DNA of 64,000 nucleotides. It comes from Saccharomonospora piscinae (lineage in GTDB: Bacteria > Actinomycetota > Actinomycetes > Mycobacteriales > Pseudonocardiaceae). The translations under genes and the position numbers were made by a program. Where the stretch lies: assembly GCF_005862235.1 (NCBI RefSeq), contig NZ_VCEK01000004.1:186001-250000 (forward strand), read 5' to 3'. The notes beneath the pieces are model-generated. The model had not been told where the DNA came from and did no database searches. It saw only the letters and a program-made list of their open reading frames with translations. Each line of letters begins with the position of its first letter. Positions within the stretch are counted from its first letter, which is position 1. Shown piece after piece: positions 37,822 through 46,277 of this stretch.

Positions 37822-38852
37822 GCCCGAACCTCCTTCGTGCTGTCGCGCACCACGACCTCCCCGGGAACCCGCACCACGCGACTGCGGGAACCGCGGTTGC
37901 CCCGGAACGCCAGCTCCATCGCTCGTTCTCCGAGTTCCTCCAGCGGCAGCGCGACCGTGGTGAGACTCGGGGTCAGGTCCCGCACCACCGGAATGTCGTC
38001 GAACCCGGCCAGTGACACCTCGTCCGGCACGCTGATCCCGGCCTCCCGCATGGCGGTCAGCGCGCCGATCGCCATCACGTCGGTGACGGCGAAGACACAG
38101 GTCGACTCCAGCCCCCGTTCGATCGCGGTGCGCATGGCCGCGTAACCGCCGTCGCGGGTGAACGGGGCCTCGACGATGTCGTCGTCCGCGAGCTCCACCC
38201 CCGCCTCGGCCAGCGACTGCCGGAATCCCGCGATGCGGTCGACCACGGTGGTGAGACTGCGGGGCCCGGCCAGCACGGTGAACCGCCGGTGTCCCAGGTC
38301 GAGCAGACGCCGCGCCAGCACCGCCGCGCCCTGCTTGTTCTCCGGCTGCACGCAGTCGGCCCGCAGGCTCCGGTGCCGTGAGACCACGGCGACCTGTCCG
38401 CCGCCCCGCTGGTAGGGCTCCAGTTCGGCCGCCAGCGCCCGGTTCCACTCGCGGTCCTCGAACCCCGACCCGACCAGCAGGATCGCCGACGCGCGCTGGG
38501 CGCGGAGCATGGAGACGTAGGCGATCTCCTTCTGCGGGTCGCGGAACGTGCTCGCCAGCATCACCAGCAGCCCGCCCTCGCCCGCGGCCCGCATGACCCC
38601 GCGGGCGATGGCGGCGAAGTACGGGTCGCTCACGTCGTGGCAGACGACGCCGACCGTGCGGTGGGTGGCTCCGGCCAGTGCCTGCGCGTGGGCGTTGGGG
38701 GTGTAGGCCAGCTCCTGGGCCGCCGCGAGCACGCGCTCGCGCAGGTCGGACCGCACCCGGGTGGTGCCGTTCAGCGCACGGGACGCGGTGGCCAGGGACA
38801 CCTCCGCGGCGCGGGCGACGTCTTCCAGGGTGACGTGGGGGTGAGCGTCCAT
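37818..38852 (-). CDS. LacI-family transcriptional regulator of locus A
   Basis: 344 aa. The helix-turn-helix and hinge lie at residues about 7-60 (TLEDVARAAEVSLATASRALNG, then YTPNAHAQALAG). The periplasmic-binding-protein-like sensor domain follows (about 65-340). It is transcribed with the enolase-superfamily gene. GAAAGCG..TTC operators stand in its own divergent promoter region, before DUF993 and before the ThuA gene, so it is the likely controller of the whole locus. The inducer should be a sugar or sugar acid; identity unknown. Confidence 0.93.
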   Translation of the reverse strand: MDAHPHVTLEDVARAAEVSLATASRALNGTTRVRSDLRERVLAAAQELAYTPNAHAQALAGATHRTVGVVCHDVSDPYFAAIARGVMRAAGEGGLLVMLASTFRDPQKEIAYVSMLRAQRASAILLVGSGFEDREWNRALAAELEPYQRGGGQVAVVSRHRSLRADCVQPENKQGAAVLARRLLDLGHRRFTVLAGPRSLTTVVDRIAGFRQSLAEAGVELADDDIVEAPFTRDGGYAAMRTAIERGLESTCVFAVTDVMAIGALTAMREAGISVPDEVSLAGFDDIPVVRDLTPSLTTVALPLEELGERAMELAFRGNRGSRSRVVRVPGEVVVRDSTKEVRA

Positions 38853-38876
38853 TCACAACTCCTGACCACAGAACGC

Positions 38877-38905
38877 TTGACCGGGTATCGCTGGCTGCCT
38901 ACTCT
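38877..38905 (+). promoter_or_regulatory. Promoter of the locus A ABC transporter operon
   Basis: -35 TTGACC (38877-38882) and -10 TACTCT (38900-38905) have a 17-nt spacer. The start point falls at the first operator copy. Confidence 0.75.
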
Positions 38906-38909
38906 ACCG

Positions 38910-38935
38910 GAAAGCGCATTCAGAAAGCGCATTCA
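38910..38935. promoter_or_regulatory. Tandem LacI-type operators in the divergent lacI/ABC region
   Basis: Two exact abutting copies of GAAAGCGCATTCA (38910-38922 and 38923-38935), beginning 5 nt after the -10. They share GAAAGCG..TTC with the sites at 36614 and 43052. Confidence 0.85.
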
Positions 38936-38998
38936 GGTTCGGAGCATCCCGGTCCTGAGCGGGTGTAGTCCGACGCGTTCACCGCCGAACGGAGGACC

Positions 38999-39889
38999 AT
39001 GGTCACGCCAAGTCCGTCGCCGGGCCAGGAGTCCGGCGCCCGGCCGTCCGAGACCACCGCGCCCACCGCCGTGGTGGAGCGGACGAAACCCTCGACGGCA
39101 CAGCAACTCGCCGCCTTCCTCGAACAGTCGTGGCGACCCATCGCGTTGCTGGTGGCACTGTTCGTAGCGTGGTGGGTGGTCACGGCGGCCGAACTCGTCG
39201 AACCGTACCTCGTTCCCTCGCCCGGCGACACGATCGCGGCCATCACGGCCAATCCGGACTACTTCTGGCAGCACACGTGGACCACGACGTACGAGACGCT
39301 GCTCGGCTTCGTCATCGCCACGGTGATCGGCGTGTTCGCCGCGCTGGTGATGGTGCAGTCGGCCACCGTCGAGAAGACGCTGTATCCACTGCTGCTGTTC
39401 GCCCAGGTCATTCCCAAGATCGCCATCGCGCCGCTGTTCGTCGTGTGGCTCGGGTTCGGACTCGGCCCCAAGATCGTCGTGGCGGTGCTCATGGCGTTCT
39501 TCCCCGTCGTGATCTCGATGGTCACCGGACTCAAGTCCGTGGACCCGGAGATGCTGGAGCTGTCCTCGACGATGGGCGCCAAACCGGCCCAGACGTTCTG
39601 GAAGATCCGCTTCCCGGCCTCGCTGCCGCACCTGTTCTCCGGGCTGAAGGTGGCCGCCACGATGGCCGTGACCGGAGCGGTGGTCGGCGAGTTCGTCGGA
39701 GCCGACGCCGGGCTCGGGTTCGTGATCCTCCAGGCCAACGGGAACCTCGACACCCCGGTGCTGTTCGCCGGGCTGCTGATCATGTCGCTGATGGGCGTGC
39801 TGCTGTTCGTGCTCGTCGAATGGCTGGAGCGGCTCGTGCTTCCGTGGCACGCGAGCCGTCGCGGCGACAACGTCACCACGACTTTCTGA
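38999..39889 (+). CDS. ABC transporter permease, NitT/TauT type
   Basis: 296 aa, ATG with GGAGG upstream. A disordered Pro/Ser/Thr-rich N-terminus (about 1-35) precedes six membrane helices with the EAA-loop region LELSSTMGAKPAQTFWKIRFP. The family transports nitrate, taurine, sulfonates or thiamine precursors. Here it is flanked by sugar-catabolic genes, which is unusual. It is first in an operon with a solute-binding protein and an ATPase, under a LacI-controlled promoter. Confidence 0.9.
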   Translation: MVTPSPSPGQESGARPSETTAPTAVVERTKPSTAQQLAAFLEQSWRPIALLVALFVAWWVVTAAELVEPYLVPSPGDTIAAITANPDYFWQHTWTTTYETLLGFVIATVIGVFAALVMVQSATVEKTLYPLLLFAQVIPKIAIAPLFVVWLGFGLGPKIVVAVLMAFFPVVISMVTGLKSVDPEMLELSSTMGAKPAQTFWKIRFPASLPHLFSGLKVAATMAVTGAVVGEFVGADAGLGFVILQANGNLDTPVLFAGLLIMSLMGVLLFVLVEWLERLVLPWHASRRGDNVTTTF

Positions 39890-39935
39890 CAGGGCACCTC
39901 GACACCAGGCTTTCGACCCAGGCAAAGGAAGGGCC

Positions 39936-40952
39936 ATGAAACGACTGTCCGCACTCGTCGCAGGCGCCGCGCTCCTGCTGGCCGCCGGTTGCGGCGGCTC
40001 CGGTCCCGAGACCACCACCAACGCGGAGGGCCAGGAGGTCACCAAGGTGACCCTGACCCTCAACTGGTACCCGTACGGCGAGCACGCGCCGTTCTACTAC
40101 GGCAAAGAGCAGGGGATCTACGAGGAACACGGCATCGACCTGGAGATCAGGGCGGGGCAGGGCTCGCAGAAGACCGTGCAGGCCACGGCCGCGGGCCAGA
40201 CCGACTTCGGCTGGGCCGACACGCCCGCCCTGCTGGCCGGTGTGTCGCAGGGTCTGGACGTCAAGAGCGTCGGGGTGTTCCTCCAGACCACGCCGTCCTC
40301 GGTGCAGTTCTTCTCCGAGCAGGGCATCTCCTCGGTCGACGACCTCAAGGGCAAGACGATCGCGACCACGGCGGGTGACGCGCTGAGCGCCACGTTCCCG
40401 GCGTTCCTCGCGGCGAACGGGCTGAGCGAGGACGACGTCGACACCCAGAACACCGACGCCGCGGGCAAGATGGCCGCCGTCATGTCGGAGCAGACCGACG
40501 CCCTGCTGGGCTACGCCACCGATCAGGGGCCGACCATGCAGGAGAAGGCGGGCAAGGAGGTCTCCTACCTCCGCTTCGCCGACCACGGTCTCAACTTCTT
40601 CAGCAACGGGCTGCTGACCTCGCAGGACATGCTCGGTGAGCACCGGGACCTGGTGCAGCGCATGGTGGACGCCACCAGCGAGTCGTGGGCCGCGGCCCGG
40701 GACGACCAGGAGACCGCCGTCGCGGCGATGGAGGGCGCCTCCGAACAGCTGCCGTCGCAGGAGGTGCTGGCCGAGCAACTCGCCTCCACGCTGGAGCTGC
40801 TGCACACCGAGAACACCGAGGGGCAGCGTCCCGGCGTGAACGTCGAGGACGACTGGCGCGACACCATTGGCGTGTTCCACGACGCGGGCGTCATCGAGTC
40901 GGCCGAGGAACCCAGCACCTACTGGGAAGCCGACCTGAGCCCCAAGGAATGA
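39936..40952 (+). CDS. ABC transporter solute-binding lipoprotein, NMT1/THI5-like
   Basis: 338 aa. A lipoprotein signal ends at LLLAAGC (Cys near residue 20), so it is anchored outside the membrane. The mature part begins VTLTLNWYPYGEHAPFYYGK, typical of NMT1/SsuA-like binding proteins, with GADFGWAD-type and DDLKGKTIATTAGDA segments. Closest functional groups bind pyrimidine precursors, riboflavin, sulfonates or aromatic acids. In this context the ligand could be a sugar acid or glycoside, but this is inference. Confidence 0.9.
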   Translation: MKRLSALVAGAALLLAAGCGGSGPETTTNAEGQEVTKVTLTLNWYPYGEHAPFYYGKEQGIYEEHGIDLEIRAGQGSQKTVQATAAGQTDFGWADTPALLAGVSQGLDVKSVGVFLQTTPSSVQFFSEQGISSVDDLKGKTIATTAGDALSATFPAFLAANGLSEDDVDTQNTDAAGKMAAVMSEQTDALLGYATDQGPTMQEKAGKEVSYLRFADHGLNFFSNGLLTSQDMLGEHRDLVQRMVDATSESWAAARDDQETAVAAMEGASEQLPSQEVLAEQLASTLELLHTENTEGQRPGVNVEDDWRDTIGVFHDAGVIESAEEPSTYWEADLSPKE

Positions 40953-40960
40953 GTGGGTCC

Positions 40961-41746
40961 ATGTCCAGCTACGCGGTCGAGATCGCCGGAGTCTCGGTGC
41001 GGTTCCGCACGAAGAAGCGGGACGTCACGGCGTTGCACGACGTCACGATGCACGTCGAGCCCGGTGAGTTCATCGCCATCGTCGGTCCGTCGGGGTGCGG
41101 CAAGTCGACCCTGCTCAAGCTCGCGTCGGGCCTGCTCGCGCCGTCGGCGGGCCACGTGAGGTTGCAGGGCGAGGACGTCACGGGCGCGCGCAAGGACGTG
41201 GGCTACGTGTTCCAGAAGGCGGCGCTGCTGGAGTGGCGCACGGCGCGCAAGAACATCCTGCTGCAGGCCGAGATGCGCCACATGCCGGCTCGGCAGGCGC
41301 GGGAACGGACCGACGAGCTCATCGCGATGACCGGGCTCACCGGGTTCGAGGACGCCTACCCGCACGAGCTGTCGGGCGGCATGCAGCAGCGTGTCGCGCT
41401 GTGCCGGGCGCTGCTGCACCGGCCGCCGGTACTGCTCATGGACGAGCCGTTCGGTGCGCTCGACGCGCTGACGCGGGAGCAGATGAACGTCGAGCTGCGG
41501 CGGATCTGGCAGGAGACGGGCACGACCGTGCTGCTGGTGACGCACTCGATCTCGGAGGCGGTGTACCTCGCCGACCGCGTCGTGATGATCACCGCGCGGC
41601 CCGGAACCGTGGCCGGGACCGTCGACATCGAGCTTCCGGCGGAGCGCGACTACGGCCGGACGATGTCCGCGCCGGAGTTCACCGACGCCACCCGCCGCAT
41701 CCGTGAGCATCTCGGCGCGGCCCAGGCGGAGGTCGTGGGCGACTGA
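40961..41746 (+). CDS. ABC transporter ATP-binding protein, NitT/TauT type
   Basis: 261 aa from the ATG at 40961. An in-frame ATG at 40949 overlaps the previous stop but lies too close to its AAGGA. Walker A GPSGCGKSTLLKL (about residue 43), Q-loop VFQKAALLEW, signature LSGGMQQRVALCRALL (about 140) and Walker B VLLMDEPFGALDAL are intact. It energises the permease of the same operon. Length matches SsuB/TauB proteins. Confidence 0.93.
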   Translation: MSSYAVEIAGVSVRFRTKKRDVTALHDVTMHVEPGEFIAIVGPSGCGKSTLLKLASGLLAPSAGHVRLQGEDVTGARKDVGYVFQKAALLEWRTARKNILLQAEMRHMPARQARERTDELIAMTGLTGFEDAYPHELSGGMQQRVALCRALLHRPPVLLMDEPFGALDALTREQMNVELRRIWQETGTTVLLVTHSISEAVYLADRVVMITARPGTVAGTVDIELPAERDYGRTMSAPEFTDATRRIREHLGAAQAEVVGD

Positions 41747-41807
41747 CGCTCGCTCACCACCGGCACCACCGGCACCACACTGCCCTCACCACAGAGAAAG
41801 GCGACTC

Positions 41808-42968
41808 ATGGCGGGACTCAAACAGCGATCGGTCGGGATCGTGATGAACGGGGTGACCGGGCGCATGGGCTACCGGCAGCACCTCGTGCGCTCGATCCTC
41901 GCGATCCGCGAGCAGGGCGGGGTGAGGCTGCCCGACGGCACGGTCGTGTGGCCCGAGCCGATCCTGGTCGGTCGCAACGAGGCGAAGCTCGCCGCGATCG
42001 CCAAGGACCACGGCCTCGACAACTGGACCACCGACCTCGACGCGGCGCTGGCTGATCCGGCTGCCGAGATCTACTTCGACGCCCAGGTGACCAGCCGCAG
42101 GGTGGAGGGCGTGCGCAAGGCCGTCGCGGCGGGCAAGCACATCTACACGGAGAAGCCGGTGGCCGAGGACGTCGGCACGGCACTGGAACTCGCGCGGTTG
42201 GCCGCCTCGGCGGGGGTCAAGGTGGGTGTGGTGCAGGACAAGCTGTTCCTGCCGGGCCTGCTCAAGCTCAAGCGGCTGGTGGACGGCGGGTTCTTCGGCC
42301 GCGTCCTCTCGGTGCGGGGCGAGTTCGGCTACTGGGTGTTCGAGGGGGACTGGCAGGAGGCGCAGCGACCGTCCTGGAACTACCGCAGTGAGGACGGCGG
42401 CGGCATCATCATCGACATGTTCTGCCACTGGCGGTACGTGCTGGAGGACATCTTCGGCCCGGTTCGTTCGGTGCAGGCGCTGGCGGCCACGCACGTTCCC
42501 GAGCGCGTGGACGAGGGCGGGCGGCCCTACGCCTGCACCGCCGACGACGCGGCGTACGGCATCTTCGAGCTCGACGGCGGCATCGTCGCACAGGTCAACT
42601 CGTCGTGGGCGACCCGCGTGTTCCGCGACGAACTCGTGGAGTTCCAGGTGGACGGCACCGAGGGCAGCGCGGTGGCGGGGCTGCGGCGCTGTCGTGTGCA
42701 GCACCGGTCGGTGACACCCAAGCCGGTGTGGAACCCGGATCTGCCCGCGACGGAGGACTTCCGTGGCCAGTGGCAGGACGTTCCCGACAACGCGGAGTTC
42801 GACAACGGTTTCAAGGCCCAGTGGGAACTGTTCCTCCGGCACGTGGTCGCCGACGGTGAGTTCCCGTGGGACTTCCTGGCCGGCGCGCGCGGGGTGCAGC
42901 TCGCCGAACTCGGCCTTCGCTCGGCCCACGAGGGCCGCAGGATCGCGGTGGAGCCACTGAGTTTGTAG
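41808..42968 (+). CDS. Gfo/Idh/MocA oxidoreductase of locus A
   Basis: 386 aa from the ATG at 41808. The Rossmann domain begins VGIVMNGVTGRMGYRQHL, and the family EKP motif is in HIYTEKPVAED (about 112). A C-terminal alpha/beta substrate domain follows with DGGGIIIDMFCHWRYVLED near 200. These enzymes oxidise or reduce sugar hydroxyls with NAD(P). This subtype is commonly paired with DUF993 and TIM-barrel isomerase genes. It is 61 nt from the ATPase gene and likely in the same operon. Confidence 0.9.
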   Translation: MAGLKQRSVGIVMNGVTGRMGYRQHLVRSILAIREQGGVRLPDGTVVWPEPILVGRNEAKLAAIAKDHGLDNWTTDLDAALADPAAEIYFDAQVTSRRVEGVRKAVAAGKHIYTEKPVAEDVGTALELARLAASAGVKVGVVQDKLFLPGLLKLKRLVDGGFFGRVLSVRGEFGYWVFEGDWQEAQRPSWNYRSEDGGGIIIDMFCHWRYVLEDIFGPVRSVQALAATHVPERVDEGGRPYACTADDAAYGIFELDGGIVAQVNSSWATRVFRDELVEFQVDGTEGSAVAGLRRCRVQHRSVTPKPVWNPDLPATEDFRGQWQDVPDNAEFDNGFKAQWELFLRHVVADGEFPWDFLAGARGVQLAELGLRSAHEGRRIAVEPLSL

Positions 42969-43051
42969 AGCTGCCTGTAGGCGCTCTGCGCGGCTCGTCG
43001 CGGTGACAAGACCCGGCACGCACAACTGAACACGGTCCCGGCATTGCGAAA

Positions 43052-43063
43052 GAAAGCGCTTCC
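43052..43063. promoter_or_regulatory. LacI-type operator upstream of the ThuA multidomain gene
   Basis: GAAAGCGCTTCC matches the GAAAGCG..TTC sites of locus A in 11 of 12 positions of the ideal palindrome. It is 37 nt before the ATG at 43101. A single copy is present. I found no clear -10. Confidence 0.65.
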
Positions 43064-43100
43064 AGTAGAAGCGTGACACTCAACGGAGAGGAATTCGCTT

Positions 43101-46100
43101 ATGTCCGGTCGTCGACGTGCGCGCGCTCTGGGGGCGCTGCTCGCGACACTGATGGCGGTCAGTGTCGCGGCAGCGCTTCCCGCGGGGGCCCAGCCACGAT
43201 TCAGCGTCCTGGTCTTTTCCAAGGTCACCAATTTCCACCACGACTCGATCCCGGCCGGGATCGAGGCCATCGAGCGCATGGGTGCCGAACACGGCTTCGA
43301 CGTCGAGGCCACCGACGACGCCTCGGCGTTCACCGACGACAACCTGGCACGCTTCGACACGCTCGTCTTCAACAACACCAACTCGACCCCCGAGTCGGGC
43401 GACCTGCTCGACGCGGACCAGCGCGCCGCGCTCCAGCGCTACGTGCAGGGGGGCGGCGGCTGGGTCGGGCTGCACGCGGCCTCCGCCAGCGAGCGCGACT
43501 GGGAGTGGTACGAGGGCCTGGTCGGCGCGATCTTCGACTATCATCCCGCGCCGCAGGTGGGCCGGGTGAAGGTCCTCGACCAGGTGCATCCGTCCACACG
43601 CGACCTACCGCAGCTGTGGGAGCAGCACGAGGAGTGGTACAACTGGCGGGCCAACCCCACGGGCGACGTCCACACGCTCGCGCAGATCAAGGTGCGCGAC
43701 GGTGTCGAGGGCCTCGACGAGGGGGTGGACCACCCGTACTCGTGGTGCCACAACTACGACGGCGGGCGGTCGTGGTTCACCGCGGGCGGCCACGCGGCGG
43801 AGAAGTTCTCCGACGAGCTGTTCCTGTCGCACCTGAGGGGAGGCATCGAGTGGGCCGCCGGAGCCCAGGAGGGCGACTGCTCGGCCACGCAGACGGGCAA
43901 CTTCCAGCGCGTCGCGTTGGTGGACGAGGGACTGGCCGATCCGTTCGAGCTGGCTGTGGCACCGGACCGCCGGGTCTTCTACATCCAGCGCACGGGCGCG
44001 CTCAAGGTGATCGACCAGACCTCGCGTGAGGTCACCACGGCACTCGACTTCAACTACACCCCCGAGATGACCAGCCAGTCCGACGGTCTGCTCGGGCTGA
44101 CGCTCGACCCGGACTTCGCCGAGAACAGCCACCTGTACCTGTTGTACTCCGACCCCGAGGAGCCGAGGCTCAACCTCTCGCGGTTCACGGTCGCCGACGA
44201 CGACACGGTGGACCGGGCCACCGAGGCCCGCCTGATGGAGATCCCGACGTTCCGGGGCGAGGGCAGGGCGAACTCCCACATGGCCGGGTCGATCACCTTC
44301 GACGCGGAGGGCAACCTGCTGGTCGCGACCGGCGACAACACCGACCCGTTCGACTCGGACGGCTTCTCCCCGATCGACGAGCGGGAGGGGCGCCGGGCGT
44401 GGGATGCCCAGGGCACCGCCGCCGACACCAACGACCTGCGGGGCAAGATCCTGCGCATCACGCCGCGGGACGACGGCACGTACACCGTGCCGGAGGGCAA
44501 CCTCTTCGAGCCGGGCACGGAGCTGACCCGCCCGGAGATCTACGTGATGGGGCTGCGTAATCCCTTCCGTATCGCCGTCGATCCCGGCTCCAACGCCCTG
44601 TTCGTGGGCGACTACGGGCCGGACGCGCGGCAGCCCGTCCCCGATCGGGGACCCGAGGGCACGGTCGAGTTCCTGCGGATCACCGAGGCGGGTAACCACG
44701 GCTGGCCCTACTGCGTCGGCGACAACACTCCGTTCTCGGACTACGACTTCGCCACCGGCGAGTCCGGGGAGAAGTTCGACTGCGGGGCGCCGGTCAACGA
44801 CTCGCCCAACAACAGCGGGCTCACCGAGCTGCCGCCCGCGCAGCCTGCCTGGGTGTGGTACCCGTACTCGGCCTCGGCGGAGTTCCCCGAACTCGGCACC
44901 GGTGGTGGCGGCCCGATGGGCGGGCCGGTCTACGACTTCGACCCGGACAACGAGCGGGTGACCAAGTTCCCCGAGTACTTCGACGGGAAGTTCTTCGCCT
45001 ACGAGCTGACGCGCCGCTGGTTCAAGACGATGTCGGTGCAACAGGAAGACCAGAGCTTCACCGACCCGCGGTTCTCCCCGGCACAGGCCGGCGACCTGCA
45101 TTCCATCAACGGCGTGTTCGAGGACATGGACTGGATCCAGCCGTTCGAGGCGCACTTCGGGCCTGACGGCTCGCTCTACGTCATCGACTTCGGTGAGGGC
45201 AGCGGCACCGGCCGGGGCGGAAGCAACGACGGGGCCGGGATCTACCGGATCGACTACGTGGCCGACGGGCGACTCCCCACGGCCTCGCTCAGTACGTCGG
45301 CCGACTCGGGCAAGACACCGTTGACGGTGGACTTCTCCAGCGAGGGGTCGGCGGGCGGTGACGGCGAGCCGGTCACCTACGAGTGGGACTTCGACGGCGA
45401 CGGCACCACCGACTCCACCGAACCCGAGGCCACCCACACCTACACCGAGGGTGGCCAGTACACGGCGCGCCTCACGGTGACCAGCACGGCCAACCCGGAG
45501 CTGACGGCGGTCGCGACGACCACCATCACCGCCGGGAACACACGGCCCACCGTGGAGCTGGTGCTGCCGAAGGACGGCGGGATGTTCTCCTTCGGTGACA
45601 CGATCCCGTTCCAGGTGCGGGTCAACGACCGGGAGGACGGCAGCATCGACTGCTCGGAGGTGGTCGTGCAGTCGCAGCTCGGGCACGACGACCACCTGCA
45701 CCCGATGGACAACGTCACCGGGTGCCGCGGCGAGATGGCCACCGACAGCGGCGACAGCCACGGTCCCGGCCAGAACCTCTACGTCGCGCTCAGCGCGCAG
45801 TACACCGACCAGGGCAACGGCGACGTGCCGCCGCTGACCGGTTCCGCGCACGTCACGCTCGAACCGAAGCACAAGGAGGCCGAGCACCTGGAGGACAGCG
45901 ACGGTGTGGACGTGCTGAACCGCGACGACGCGTCGGCGGGCAAGCGGCTCGGGGAGATCGAGCACGGTGACTGGGTGGCCTACGAACCCGTTCACCTGAT
46001 GGGCATCGACTCGGTGACGATCGGGGCGAGTTCGGGTGGCATCGGGGGCACCGTCGAACTGCGTGCCGACGCCCCCGATGGCCCGCTGCTCGGCTCGGTC

Positions 46101-46277
46101 GACGTGGCAGCCACCGGAGACTACGGCGAGGTGGTGCCGAGGACGGCCGAACTGGCCGACCACGACGGCACGATGACCCTCTACCTGGTGTTCACGAACC
46201 CCGACTGGTCGCCGGACGGGCCTGACCTGCTGGCGCTCGACTGGCTGGAGTTCAACGGAAAGGGTGTGACGAGGTGA
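43101..46277 (+). CDS. Secreted ThuA - PQQ-type sugar dehydrogenase - PKD - CBM6 protein
   Basis: 1058 aa with a Sec signal (residues 1-30, cleavage near PAGA-Q). Domains in order: ThuA-like glutamine-amidotransferase fold (about 33-255; VLVFSKVTNFHHDSIPAG, WVGLHAA), a soluble glucose dehydrogenase-like beta-propeller (about 270-715; DGLLGLTLDPDF, THAT-type DTNDLRGKILRI, MGLRNPFRIAVD, NHGWPYC), a PKD domain (about 725-810; YEWDFDGDG), an Ig/cadherin-like domain (about 812-920) and a CBM6 sugar-binding domain (about 926-1055). It should oxidise or process sugars at the cell surface. A GTGA overlap couples it to the Tat-exported isomerase. Confidence 0.88.
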   Translation: MSGRRRARALGALLATLMAVSVAAALPAGAQPRFSVLVFSKVTNFHHDSIPAGIEAIERMGAEHGFDVEATDDASAFTDDNLARFDTLVFNNTNSTPESGDLLDADQRAALQRYVQGGGGWVGLHAASASERDWEWYEGLVGAIFDYHPAPQVGRVKVLDQVHPSTRDLPQLWEQHEEWYNWRANPTGDVHTLAQIKVRDGVEGLDEGVDHPYSWCHNYDGGRSWFTAGGHAAEKFSDELFLSHLRGGIEWAAGAQEGDCSATQTGNFQRVALVDEGLADPFELAVAPDRRVFYIQRTGALKVIDQTSREVTTALDFNYTPEMTSQSDGLLGLTLDPDFAENSHLYLLYSDPEEPRLNLSRFTVADDDTVDRATEARLMEIPTFRGEGRANSHMAGSITFDAEGNLLVATGDNTDPFDSDGFSPIDEREGRRAWDAQGTAADTNDLRGKILRITPRDDGTYTVPEGNLFEPGTELTRPEIYVMGLRNPFRIAVDPGSNALFVGDYGPDARQPVPDRGPEGTVEFLRITEAGNHGWPYCVGDNTPFSDYDFATGESGEKFDCGAPVNDSPNNSGLTELPPAQPAWVWYPYSASAEFPELGTGGGGPMGGPVYDFDPDNERVTKFPEYFDGKFFAYELTRRWFKTMSVQQEDQSFTDPRFSPAQAGDLHSINGVFEDMDWIQPFEAHFGPDGSLYVIDFGEGSGTGRGGSNDGAGIYRIDYVADGRLPTASLSTSADSGKTPLTVDFSSEGSAGGDGEPVTYEWDFDGDGTTDSTEPEATHTYTEGGQYTARLTVTSTANPELTAVATTTITAGNTRPTVELVLPKDGGMFSFGDTIPFQVRVNDREDGSIDCSEVVVQSQLGHDDHLHPMDNVTGCRGEMATDSGDSHGPGQNLYVALSAQYTDQGNGDVPPLTGSAHVTLEPKHKEAEHLEDSDGVDVLNRDDASAGKRLGEIEHGDWVAYEPVHLMGIDSVTIGASSGGIGGTVELRADAPDGPLLGSVDVAATGDYGEVVPRTAELADHDGTMTLYLVFTNPDWSPDGPDLLALDWLEFNGKGVTR

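Noticed and set aside
38853-38998. TPP riboswitch before the NMT1/THI5-like transporter
   Set aside because: No CTGAGA or GATCTGATAATACC-like core. The region is explained by a promoter and LacI operators.
41756-41780. Short ACC/GGC-rich direct repeats before the locus A Gfo/Idh gene
   Set aside because: Three imperfect copies of a 9-mer of low complexity, without symmetry or conserved placement; no function supported.
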